Below, one piece after another: positions 56,884 through 64,000 of a DNA stretch of 64,000 nucleotides; position 1 is the first letter of the stretch, and each line of letters opens with the position of its first letter. A program made the position numbers and the translations under genes. The stretch is from an uncultured Oscillospiraceae bacterium (GTDB taxonomy: Bacteria; Bacillota; Clostridia; Oscillospirales; Ruminococcaceae): NCBI GenBank assembly GCA_934481445.1, contig CAKSPC010000001.1:54462-118461 (forward strand), written 5' to 3'. The notes below the pieces were generated by a model, which was not told the origin of the DNA, ran no database searches, and saw nothing but the letters and a program-made list of their open reading frames with translations.

Positions 56884-58680
56884 CTTCTTTATCGGCAGGA
56901 CTTCGTAATAAACTGCGGAATATCTCGGCGCCTTGAGCCTTACGCAGCCGTTTCCGTCCGCCCTGAGAGTTCGAGGATAATGCGGCGCGCAGCCGCTCCA
57001 GATATCGTCGGTGCTGTCGAGGACGGATCTCAGCCTGTTCCCTTTTCCGATGTTGAGGACGATGTCCTCCTGCAATCTGTCGGAGAAATTGAACACCGCC
57101 GCAATCGGCTTCTCATCGGGGCAGCTTCTCAAAATCGCGTAGCAGCGCTTGAGGGCGCTGTTGCAGTCCAGCCAGCGGAAGCCGTCCACGCTGTCATCCC
57201 AGCGGGAAAGCGCCGGCGCAGAAAGGTAGTATCTGCACAGCTTCTTCATGAACTTGGAAAAGCTGTCGTGCAGCGGGTAGCGGAGGATATCCCAGTCCTG
57301 CCCGCGCTTTTCGTCCCACTCGCGGAGCTGACCTATCTCGCCGCCCATGAAATTCAGCTTCTTGCCGGGGTGCGCGTACATATACATATACAGCGCCCTC
57401 GCCTGCGGGAATTTATCGTCGTACTGTCCGTTCATTTTCTGAAGAACGGTCGCCTTTCCGTGTACGTTTTCGTCATGCGAAAGCGGCAGGATGAATTTCT
57501 CGCTGTAATTATACATCATCGAGAACGTCAGCTTGTGGTAAGCGTCAACGCGCTCGTCGGGATTCTTCCTGAAATAATCGAGGGTATCGTTCATCCAGCC
57601 CATGTCCCATTTGTAATCGAACCCGAGTCCGCCCTGATCCGTGGGCTTTGTAACGCGGTCGAAGTCGGTGGAGTCCTCCGCGCAGAGGACTGCAGAGGGA
57701 TGGCGCGCCTTTAACCCCGCGTTCATGCTTTTCAGGAAGCGAACGCCGCAGACATTCTCGCCGCGCTCCTTGTTTCCCGCCCAGTAGATAACGCGGCTTA
57801 TCGCGTCCATGCGAAGTCCGTCGAAGTGGAATTCACTGAGCCAGTAATCCGCCGCGGATTTAAGGAAACTGCAGGTAACGGGGTGGGAGTAATCAAAGTT
57901 GCAGCTTCCCCACTCGCTGTACGCAATATCCCTGAATTCGCTCTCAAACAGCGGAGTGCCGTCGAAATTTGCCAGCGCGTAACCGTCCACCGCGAAATGC
58001 ACGGGGACAAAATCCATGAACACCGCGACGCCGTTCTTGTGACAGTAGTTCACGAAATAACGCAGATCATCCGCGGTGCCGTAGCGGGATGTCGGCGCGA
58101 AAAAACCCGTTGCCTGATAGCCCCAGCTTTCGTCGCATGGGTATTCGTTCAGCGGCATTACCTCAATGCAGTTATAGCCGCTGCTCCGGCAATACGCCAC
58201 AAGCTTCTTAGCTATGTCGCGGTAGCTGAACCAGCCGTTCTCGTCGGACGCGTCAAATTTCCACGAACCGAGGTGAACTTCGTAGATATTCAGCGCATCG
58301 CCGTGCCATGTGGGGCGCTTCTCCATCCACGCGGCGTCGTCGAACGCGAACGCGTCTGTGCGGCGGATGATGGAAGCGCTGTTCGGGCGCAGCTCCATGC
58401 CGAAGCCGTATGGGTCGCAGTGCTCGGTGCAGGTGCCATGATGATAAATACGGTACTTGTACATCTGCCCTGGCTTTGCGCCCTCGACATACACCTCGCG
58501 GAAACCGTCGCCGACGGGATACATCGAGGTATCGGTCCAGCCGTTGAACTCGCCGATAACACTGACACCGACGGCGTGCGGAGCATAAACGCGGAACCAT
58601 GTTCCGTTCTCATCGCAGTGCGCGCCGAGCCAGTTGTACGAATCAAAGCTGTTTCCCGCGAAACAATCCGAAAAGTTCAT
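56881..58680 (-). CDS. glgB: 1,4-alpha-glucan branching enzyme
   Basis: ATG at 58680 after GGAGGAATAT gives 599 residues. A CBM48 domain lies at about 20 to 115 (GTWFRVYAPHAVGVSVIGEF), then a GH13 barrel: DFVPVHF, DGLRMDAIS with the nucleophile Asp near 300, CAEDST with the acid Glu, and LSHDENVHGK. The C-terminal all-beta part follows. It adds alpha-1,6 branches in glycogen. Other glycogen genes are not adjacent. Confidence 0.96.
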   Translation of the reverse strand: MNFSDCFAGNSFDSYNWLGAHCDENGTWFRVYAPHAVGVSVIGEFNGWTDTSMYPVGDGFREVYVEGAKPGQMYKYRIYHHGTCTEHCDPYGFGMELRPNSASIIRRTDAFAFDDAAWMEKRPTWHGDALNIYEVHLGSWKFDASDENGWFSYRDIAKKLVAYCRSSGYNCIEVMPLNEYPCDESWGYQATGFFAPTSRYGTADDLRYFVNYCHKNGVAVFMDFVPVHFAVDGYALANFDGTPLFESEFRDIAYSEWGSCNFDYSHPVTCSFLKSAADYWLSEFHFDGLRMDAISRVIYWAGNKERGENVCGVRFLKSMNAGLKARHPSAVLCAEDSTDFDRVTKPTDQGGLGFDYKWDMGWMNDTLDYFRKNPDERVDAYHKLTFSMMYNYSEKFILPLSHDENVHGKATVLQKMNGQYDDKFPQARALYMYMYAHPGKKLNFMGGEIGQLREWDEKRGQDWDILRYPLHDSFSKFMKKLCRYYLSAPALSRWDDSVDGFRWLDCNSALKRCYAILRSCPDEKPIAAVFNFSDRLQEDIVLNIGKGNRLRSVLDSTDDIWSGCAPHYPRTLRADGNGCVRLKAPRYSAVYYEVLPIKK

Positions 58681-58706
58681 ATATTCCTCCGAAAACCGAC
58701 GCCTTA

Positions 58707-58735
58707 TTGACAACGGTTGATTTTTATATTATAAT
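58707..58735 (+). promoter_or_regulatory. Promoter of the TetR-like gene
   Basis: TTGACA at 58707 and TATAAT at 58730, 17 bases apart. Its -10 overlaps the -10 of the glgB promoter on the other strand. Confidence 0.8.
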
Positions 58736-58762
58736 TATACAAGAGAAAAGGAAACTGTTCAA
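58734..58762 (-). promoter_or_regulatory. glgB promoter
   Basis: Minus strand TTGAAC (58762 to 58757) and TATAAT (58739 to 58734), 17 bases apart. The two divergent -10 boxes share bases 58734 and 58735, so only one direction can be used at a time. Confidence 0.75.
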
Positions 58763-58829
58763 GCGACAAAGTCGGAATATAGTCTGATATGCGACGCTAT
58801 TATGTTTTTGTCGATAATAAGGAGTTAAC

Positions 58830-59357
58830 ATGGATCTTAGAATACAGCGCACCAAAACCGCCATCAAAGAGGCGTTCATCGATCTTCGCCGCAGAAAGCC
58901 CATCGAAAAGATAACCGTAACGGAGCTTTCGCGGCACGCTGACATAAACAAGGCAACGTTCTACCTGCACTATTCCGACATCTACGCCCTTTCCGAGGAG
59001 ATCGAGGACGCGCTTATAGATGAACTTATCGCAGGGGCGGCGGACGATTTCTTCGATTCCCCCAAGGAATGCACAAACAAGCTTTTCAGAACGTTCATGG
59101 ACAACCGAAAGCGGCTTACGATGGTGTTTTCGGGAAGCCGTGCGGCGTTCTTCGCGGGAAAAATTGAGCGGCGGCTGAAGGCTGTGATATACGAAAAGCG
59201 CCCGTCGTTCTACACGAAAAGAAACGACATCATAATCTCATTCCTTGTGCAGGGGATGTTCCATACAGTCCAGGAATGCCGCGACGAGGACGAGCAGGAA
59301 GCGGTCAGCATAATCTCGCAGCTTTCTGACGGGATAGTTAACAGCCTTGATTTTTAA
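58830..59357 (+). CDS. TetR/AcrR-family regulator
   Basis: ATG follows AAGGAGTTAAC. The 175-residue protein begins with a TetR DNA-binding domain (RTKTAIKEAFIDLRRRKPIE, KITVTELSRHADINKATFYL, HYSDIYAL) and a smaller C-terminal helical domain with FLVQGMFHTVQEC. Its promoter overlaps that of glgB, so it may regulate both itself and glgB. Confidence 0.87.
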   Translation: MDLRIQRTKTAIKEAFIDLRRRKPIEKITVTELSRHADINKATFYLHYSDIYALSEEIEDALIDELIAGAADDFFDSPKECTNKLFRTFMDNRKRLTMVFSGSRAAFFAGKIERRLKAVIYEKRPSFYTKRNDIIISFLVQGMFHTVQECRDEDEQEAVSIISQLSDGIVNSLDF

Positions 59358-59443
59358 CTTTTTACCTTATTTTATTACTATGCAATTTACATACCGCGGC
59401 ACGATTTATTAGTTCACAATTCACAAAGTTGACGCAAAACTGC

Positions 59444-59472
59444 TTTACAAACATCCCGTGCTGTGTTAAAAT
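59444..59472 (+). promoter_or_regulatory. Promoter of the SGNH lipoprotein gene
   Basis: TTTACA at 59444 and TAAAAT at 59467, 17 bases apart, with a 37-base gap to the start codon. Confidence 0.6.
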
Positions 59473-59508
59473 CAAATCATGAACTAATTTTAATTAAGGA
59501 GATACAGC

Positions 59509-60834
59509 ATGAAAAAATTCTTATCCATACTGCTCGCCTGCTCTGTTCTGATGGCGGCGGGCTGCTCTGACAGCACCGTTTCGGAAAGCTCGCAGACATC
59601 AGGCGAAAGCTCCGCAGACAGCACTTCCGGTGACGCCTCCGAGGTCACCCCCGAAACTTCTTCCGAGCCCGAGTCCTCCAATGAGAAAAGCTCCGTCCCG
59701 GAGGAAAATTCCGAGATAGACTACTCCGCCCTTTCCGAGGAAGAAATTTACGACCTTATGGTTAATCGTTCGCTTATGACGACAGGCGACATGACCCGCA
59801 TGGCAAATGTCCTCAGCAAAGCGCAGAACGGCGAGGAAATAACCGTTGCATACCTCGGCGGTTCCATAACCTACGGCATGACCGTTGCGCCGAACGAGCC
59901 CGAAAAATGCTGGGCGTATCGTTCCACCGAATGGCTTCGCGAGCAGTTCCCCGACGCCACCGTGAACTACATCAACGCGGGCATGAGCGGTACACCCTCG
60001 ATACTCGGAAACGCGCGCCTTGAGCGCGACGTTCTCGCATACGACCCAGACATCGTGTTCGTTGAATTCGCCGTGAACGACGGCAACAGTTCGGAATATC
60101 AGGTCGCATACGACAGCCTTGTACGCACGCTCCTCACGCAGGACAAGGATATCGCGGTGGTACTTCTGTTCACCGTTATTGAAAGCGGCCACACCTGCCA
60201 GGAATACATGAGCAAGGTCGGCGAGCAGTACGGCCTGCCCATGATAAGCGAGCCGAACTCCCTCGGCGTTGAGTTTGCCGACGGAAGAATGGCATGGACC
60301 GATTACTCCGACGACCAGAGCCACCCCAATGAAGCCGGTCATAAGATCGTTACCGATTTCGTAACGAACTACTACGAGAACGTTATCCCGTACATCGCTG
60401 AAAACGTCGGCGAGGTAAGCAAGGAGCTCCCCGACCCCGTTTACAGCAAGCGTTATATGAATATGCACTATGTTGACAACCAGCAGATAACCGCCGAGCT
60501 TGAAAACATGACCGCCACCTCGCAGCACTCCGATTTCCAGCACGGCTGGAGCTATAAGGGCGAAGAGGACGCTTCGATGACCTTCACCATCACCTGCAGT
60601 GCGCTCGAGATGATATACAAGGCAAACGACAGCAAGATGTTCGCCGACGCGGAAATATACATCGACGGAGAAAAGACCTGCACGGTATCCTCCAATCAGT
60701 CCGACGGCTGGAACAACCCCGTAACGCAGATGATAATCGACAACGACGAGAGCGCGGAGCACACCGTGAAGATCCTCGTTCCCGGCGGAAGCAAGCACTA
60801 TTTTGAGGTTCTGGGCTTCGCATATACCGACTGA
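59509..60834 (+). CDS. SGNH/GDSL-type hydrolase lipoprotein
   Basis: The 441-residue product has a lipoprotein signal (SILLACSVLMAAGC, lipid Cys 19), a Ser/Glu-rich linker to about 75, and an SGNH domain: YLGGSITYG with the nucleophile Ser near 125, INAGMSGTP, FVEFAVNDGN and the DQSHPNEAGH catalytic Asp-His end. The C-terminal 130 residues look like a carbohydrate-binding beta domain. It may remove acetyl groups from polysaccharides at the cell surface. Confidence 0.87.
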   Translation: MKKFLSILLACSVLMAAGCSDSTVSESSQTSGESSADSTSGDASEVTPETSSEPESSNEKSSVPEENSEIDYSALSEEEIYDLMVNRSLMTTGDMTRMANVLSKAQNGEEITVAYLGGSITYGMTVAPNEPEKCWAYRSTEWLREQFPDATVNYINAGMSGTPSILGNARLERDVLAYDPDIVFVEFAVNDGNSSEYQVAYDSLVRTLLTQDKDIAVVLLFTVIESGHTCQEYMSKVGEQYGLPMISEPNSLGVEFADGRMAWTDYSDDQSHPNEAGHKIVTDFVTNYYENVIPYIAENVGEVSKELPDPVYSKRYMNMHYVDNQQITAELENMTATSQHSDFQHGWSYKGEEDASMTFTITCSALEMIYKANDSKMFADAEIYIDGEKTCTVSSNQSDGWNNPVTQMIIDNDESAEHTVKILVPGGSKHYFEVLGFAYTD

Positions 60835-60846
60835 CTATAACACCTG

Positions 60847-60873
60847 TCCCCCGACTTTTGGTCGGGGGATTTT
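60847..60873 (+). terminator. Terminator after SGNH gene
   Basis: CCCCCGAC pairs with GTCGGGGG over 8 bp, followed by ATTTTCGG. It lies 13 bases after the stop and before the HAD gene, whose ribosome site follows at once. Confidence 0.82.
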
Positions 60874-60888
60874 CGGAGGATAAATCTG

Positions 60889-61575
60889 ATGAAAATAATC
60901 GTTTTCGACATCGGCGGCACTTTGATGGAATACAAAAATATGCCGAACGTCTGGATAGAATTTTATGAAAAGGCGTTCCGCCATGTGCGCGAAAAGCTGC
61001 GCCTGCCCCTCACCGATGAGCAGCTCGCGAAGTCGCTGGAAATACTTCGCAGCTTCAACCCGAAGGTGAATTACCGCGAGAAGGACTACTCCCCCGAATA
61101 TATTTTCAGCCACGTTACCAAGGGTTGGTGCGGGGATTTTTCCGCTGCGGAGGTGATAAGTGCGTTCTACGAAAGCATGGCGCTGACGCCGTATATTTAC
61201 CCCGATTCCATCCCCGCGCTTGAGCGCCTGCATGCGGACGGGTGGACGATATGCACGCTGACGGACGTCGCCACGGGAATGCCCGACGAACTGCACAAAA
61301 GCTATTTTCCCGAACTTATGCCGTATTTTGATTTGTATGTAAGCTCACTTTCCTGCGGATGGCGCAAGCCAAACGTCGGCGGGCTGAAAGTCATTGAACA
61401 GCGCTTCGGCGCGGAAATGAGCGGCTTCGTTTTCGTCGGGGACGAGGAAAAAGACATAAAAACTGCGAAGAATGCGCACTGCACCTCGGTGCTTATCGAC
61501 AGGAAAAACCGCAGCTGCGATTTCGGGCAGGACTATACGATACACACGATGGATGAACTTTTTGCGGTGATATAA
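60889..61575 (+). CDS. HAD-family phosphatase
   Basis: The 228-residue protein has motif I VFDIGGTLMEY, motif II CTLTDVATG, the Lys in WRKPNVGG and motif IV FVGDEEKDIKTAKNA. The first motif's second acidic residue is replaced by Gly (DIGGT), common in part of the family and compatible with altered catalysis. The substrate is unknown. It follows the SGNH gene and may be co-transcribed at low level. Confidence 0.88.
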   Translation: MKIIVFDIGGTLMEYKNMPNVWIEFYEKAFRHVREKLRLPLTDEQLAKSLEILRSFNPKVNYREKDYSPEYIFSHVTKGWCGDFSAAEVISAFYESMALTPYIYPDSIPALERLHADGWTICTLTDVATGMPDELHKSYFPELMPYFDLYVSSLSCGWRKPNVGGLKVIEQRFGAEMSGFVFVGDEEKDIKTAKNAHCTSVLIDRKNRSCDFGQDYTIHTMDELFAVI

Positions 61576-61578
61576 AAA

Positions 61579-61604
61579 AGCGGGGCGCTTTTCGGCGCCC
61601 CGCT
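61579..61604 (-). terminator. Terminator after HAD gene and Hpt remnant
   Basis: AGCGGGGCG pairs with CGCCCCGCT over 9 bp. T-run (six T) is on the minus side, so it best serves the minus-strand pseudogene and FapA-like gene, while it also lies 3 bases after the HAD stop. Confidence 0.8.
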
Positions 61605-61608
61605 CTGA

Positions 61609-61835
61609 TTAAATATACTTTTTTACAAACTCAATAAGCTTTTCATGTATCGTAAGAAGCTCCTCGAGCCGCTCTCGCCTGCGCGCAGCAGCGCGGTTAT
61701 CTCGCTGTAACCCTCGCACAGCTGCGTAAGCGACGATTTACCGTCACGCCTTTAAGCGCATGGGCGCAGCGCAGAGCGCCCTTGATATCGCCGAATAGTA
61801 GCACTTACAGATTGTCGCAAAGATACTGTACCACT
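61609..61835 (-). pseudogene. Broken histidine phosphotransfer (Hpt) domain gene
   Basis: Three minus-strand frames together read an Hpt end: FGDIKGALRCAHALKGVTVN with the phospho-accepting His, then SLTQLCEGYSEITALLRAGE, then RLEELLTIHEKLIEFVKKYI and a TAA at 61609. At least two frameshifts divide them and a TAA cuts off the 5' part. It lies downstream of the FapA-like gene in the same direction. Confidence 0.7.
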
Positions 61836-61859
61836 ATTTGCGATAAACGTCAAGAAAAA

Positions 61860-63251
61860 TCAGAGGGGCTTTATAACGATATCGCCCTTGGAAACGGCAG
61901 CGCGGCAGTTGCAGTTCTTCGAGTTCACCAGCATTATGCTGGAATTTATCCTTAATGTTACTCCCGGGTACATGGTTCTGCGGCAGGACACGAACAAATT
62001 CTGCGCAAGCTCCAGAGCCGCGTTTATCTCTTCGATGCGCTTCTGCTTCTTCTTTGCGTCCGCCTGCATTTTAAGGCGGTTTCTGAGGGCGTTCGCCTTC
62101 ATCTGCTCGCGCTCGGGGGAAAGCTTCATAACCTTCTGCATTTCGTTGAGGGATGTGAGTATCTTTCCGAGCTGGTCTGCCTTATCCTCAAGGTCGGCGA
62201 TATTTCTGCGCAGCTCCTCGCGCTCTTCGTAGAGGACAGCGTTGTTGCCGAGAATTATCATGGTTTTGGTGTAATTTTCCGAGCCTATCACCATCGCGTC
62301 GATATTATTCAGCGCGGTGTACTTTCCGCCCACCATAACGCCCTTGCCGACCGCGCGGATGTCGTTGCCCGCGAACACTTCGCCGCCGACGAACGACTGG
62401 CTCTCAACGTCGCCGTCCGCCGTTACCCTGCTGTTCTCGCAGAAGCCGAGGACAACATTCCCCTTGGACCTGATGCTGCAGTTTATGCAGCCGATGCGCA
62501 CGCTGATATTTCCCTGCGCGTCGAGCGTAGCGCCGTTGCAGGAGCCGTTGACAACGATGTCCTTTTTGGAGGACACGGAAAATCCCTCGAAAACGCTTCC
62601 GCGGACGGTAACGCTTCCGATGAAGTCGATATTCCCGCTGGAAACATCCACGTCGCCGTTTATCACCAGCGTTTCATCCACCGTGAACACGCCGTTCGCG
62701 AAACGGAGGTTTCCGTCCACCGCGGCGATAAGCTCGGTTTCGTCGTTTACAAGCGAGGTGCCCGTTCCTGCCCTTACGTTGGCGGGAACGCCCTTTTTCT
62801 GCGGAACGGGACGCCCCTGTATATCCATACCCGGCTTGCCCTCGGTTGGCTTGGTTATGGTGGCGATGGGGGTGCCCGCGGTGATATTTCTTACAATGCC
62901 GAGGTTTTTGTAGTCCACAACGCCGTGCTCGTCCTCAACGGGCGCAATAACAGTGTTTGTGTCAAAATGGTATGTAACCTTGCCGTCGGCGCCGTCCACG
63001 GGGGGCGTCCAGCGGGCGGCACAGATATTTTCATCGTAACGCCGCTTCTCAACGGCGTCGAGGATGTCCTCCTCAAGAATTCCGTAGGTGATGTTCTTTT
63101 CATCGAGAAGGTCCATTATCTTCTCATAAGTAACATCGGCGCCGCCGTTTTCGGGCTTCGTGAAAGACACGAACGCCGTGGTGTAGTTAGGGTTGACGGA
63201 TATTTCTACCTTGGAATGGACAGGCGCCCTGCTGTCAGCGTGTTCGGACAT
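61860..63251 (-). CDS. FapA/DUF342-family protein
   Basis: The 463-residue protein has the DUF342 layout: an N-terminal domain with TYGILEEDILDAVEKRRYDE, a central right-handed beta helix at about 190 to 330 with VNGDVDVSSGNIDFIGSVTV and RGSVFEGFSV, and a coiled coil at about 340 to 420. Proteins of this kind occur near chemotaxis and polymer genes; the E. coli-independent FapA label is historical. Its partner Hpt gene is broken here. Confidence 0.85.
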   Translation of the reverse strand: MSEHADSRAPVHSKVEISVNPNYTTAFVSFTKPENGGADVTYEKIMDLLDEKNITYGILEEDILDAVEKRRYDENICAARWTPPVDGADGKVTYHFDTNTVIAPVEDEHGVVDYKNLGIVRNITAGTPIATITKPTEGKPGMDIQGRPVPQKKGVPANVRAGTGTSLVNDETELIAAVDGNLRFANGVFTVDETLVINGDVDVSSGNIDFIGSVTVRGSVFEGFSVSSKKDIVVNGSCNGATLDAQGNISVRIGCINCSIRSKGNVVLGFCENSRVTADGDVESQSFVGGEVFAGNDIRAVGKGVMVGGKYTALNNIDAMVIGSENYTKTMIILGNNAVLYEEREELRRNIADLEDKADQLGKILTSLNEMQKVMKLSPEREQMKANALRNRLKMQADAKKKQKRIEEINAALELAQNLFVSCRRTMYPGVTLRINSSIMLVNSKNCNCRAAVSKGDIVIKPL

Positions 63252-63280
63252 GAGCGGAACCCCCTTCTTTGTTTTTTATA

Positions 63281-63309
63281 ATTGTAACATATTCTGCCAT
63301 GAAATGCAA
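63281..63309 (-). promoter_or_regulatory. Promoter of the FapA-like gene
   Basis: Minus strand TTGCAT (63309 to 63304) and TACAAT (63286 to 63281), 17 bases apart, with 30 bases to the start codon. Confidence 0.68.
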
Positions 63310-63349
63310 CATAAAACCAGACAGAACAACAATATATTTCAGCGTTTTC

Positions 63350-64000
63350 TCAGACCTTCTCTGAAATATCGAACGGAGTGGTCTGGTACACGAAATAGTT
63401 CAGCCAGTTGGTGTAGATAAGCGTGGAATGCGCGCGCCAGCACAGTACGGGAGGATTTGACGGGTTATCGTCGGGATAGTAATGCCTGGGCAGCTCGGGA
63501 TTCAATCCCTTTGCAAGGTCGCGGCGGTACTCGGTATCGAGGGTTTCCGCGTCGTATTCGGAGTGGCCCGTGATAAAGAACTGTCTGCTGTCCTCGGTGC
63601 AGACAGCGTAAACTCCCGCCTCATCGGAAACAGCCATTATTTTCAGTTCCTTTACCTTTTCGATGTCCTCCGCGCGGGTTTCGGTATGGCGGGAATGCGG
63701 AACGTAGAACTCACTGTCGAAGCCGTGGAACAGGCGGGATTTCGGCGTGAGCATCCTGTGCCTGAAAACGCCGAACATCTTCTTTTCGAGCGGGTGCTTG
63801 GGTATTCCGTAGTGATAATACAGCGCTGCCTGCGCGCCCCAGCATATGTGGAACGTGGAATGCACATGGGTCTTTGTCCACTCCATAATGCGGCAGAGCT
63901 CGTCCCAGTATTCCACCTCCTCAAACTCCATCTGCTCGACGGGGGCGCCGGTGATGATAAAGCCGTCGAAGTTCATATCCTTTACATCGTCGAAGGTTTT
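63350..64000 (-). CDS. metA: Homoserine O-acyltransferase MetA, 3' part
   Basis: The frame is open to the window edge (216 residues seen). It has the MetA signature: [36 protein letters not shown] with the catalytic Cys, [20 protein letters not shown], and [12 protein letters not shown] with the catalytic His and Glu. It acylates homoserine as the first step of methionine synthesis. In most Firmicutes relatives the donor is acetyl-CoA, despite the older succinyl label. Residues before TFDDV are outside. Confidence 0.95.
   Translation of the reverse strand, partial: KTFDDVKDMNFDGFIITGAPVEQMEFEEVEYWDELCRIMEWTKTHVHSTFHICWGAQAALYYHYGIPKHPLEKKMFGVFRHRMLTPKSRLFHGFDSEFYVPHSRHTETRAEDIEKVKELKIMAVSDEAGVYAVCTEDSRQFFITGHSEYDAETLDTEYRRDLAKGLNPELPRHYYPDDNPSNPPVLCWRAHSTLIYTNWLNYFVYQTTPFDISEKV

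Noticed and set aside
57826-58710. Plus-strand frame of 294 codons opposite glgB
   Set aside because: Antisense of a certain branching enzyme gene, with no ribosome site.
59599-60798. Minus-strand frame of 399 codons opposite the SGNH gene
   Set aside because: Antisense shadow rich in Val, Gly and His; the plus-strand gene has a signal peptide and catalytic motifs.

Overview
The window is about three quarters a temperate phage genome and one quarter bacterial chromosome. Strong ribosome binding sites, TTGACA-17-TATAAT promoters, TTG and GTG starts and the flanking genes (GlmS, NifS/NifU pair, CotH-type kinase, glycogen branching enzyme, MetA, FapA-type protein, LacI-type sensor fused to GGDEF) point to a gut-type Clostridia, probably Oscillospiraceae/Ruminococcaceae. 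This is inference; there is no rRNA gene in the window.

Prophage, 1 to about 47,880. The left end lies outside the window. Late genes run leftward from about 23.4 kb to 1. In transcription order they are: a RinA/ArpU-like activator, two promoter-like sites sharing a 28-bp block, a decayed DNA methylase, small terminase, a 1.1-kb stretch of structured non-coding DNA with tRNA-like elements, large terminase, gpW-like joiner, an inverted three-gene moron cassette, portal, ClpP-type protease/scaffold, decoration protein, capsid protein E, joining and completion proteins, sheath, tube, tail chaperone with a -1 frameshift extension, tape measure, and P2-type tail and baseplate genes X, D, V, U, W, J and the start of I. 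This is a myovirus with a lambda-like head and a P2-like contractile tail. Lysis and tail fibre genes are not visible and are probably to the left.

Early genes (about 43.7 to 23.0 kb, minus strand) hold small regulators, an HD hydrolase, an HUH Rep protein followed by a repeat and hairpin array that looks like an origin, PcfK/PcfJ-like proteins, a DUF3102 coiled-coil protein, a five-ribbon zinc protein, several methyltransferases with a half-HsdS but no HsdR, Lar-like zinc ribbons, YopX, HNH, MazG, VRR-NUC and SSB. Several very short genes are hidden between them. The immunity region (43.7 to 46.2 kb) has two nearly identical divergent promoters, palindromic operators, an XRE repressor, an ImmA-type protease, a PH-domain membrane protein and an AT-rich membrane-anchored protein. 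A large serine recombinase ends the prophage. It has integrated inside an asparagine synthetase gene, whose C-terminal part follows directly.

Chromosome, 47.88 to 64 kb: asnB 3' fragment; nifS-nifU; a CotH-like lipoprotein; glmS; LacI-sensor/GGDEF; a lipoprotein; glgB divergent from a TetR-like regulator with overlapping promoters; an SGNH lipoprotein; a HAD phosphatase; an Hpt pseudogene; a FapA-like protein; and the 3' part of metA.

The items most worth a second look are the tRNA-like RNA region between the terminase genes, the Rep/origin array with a nearby small-RNA locus, the frameshift site in the tail chaperone, the paired late promoters and the asnB insertion.
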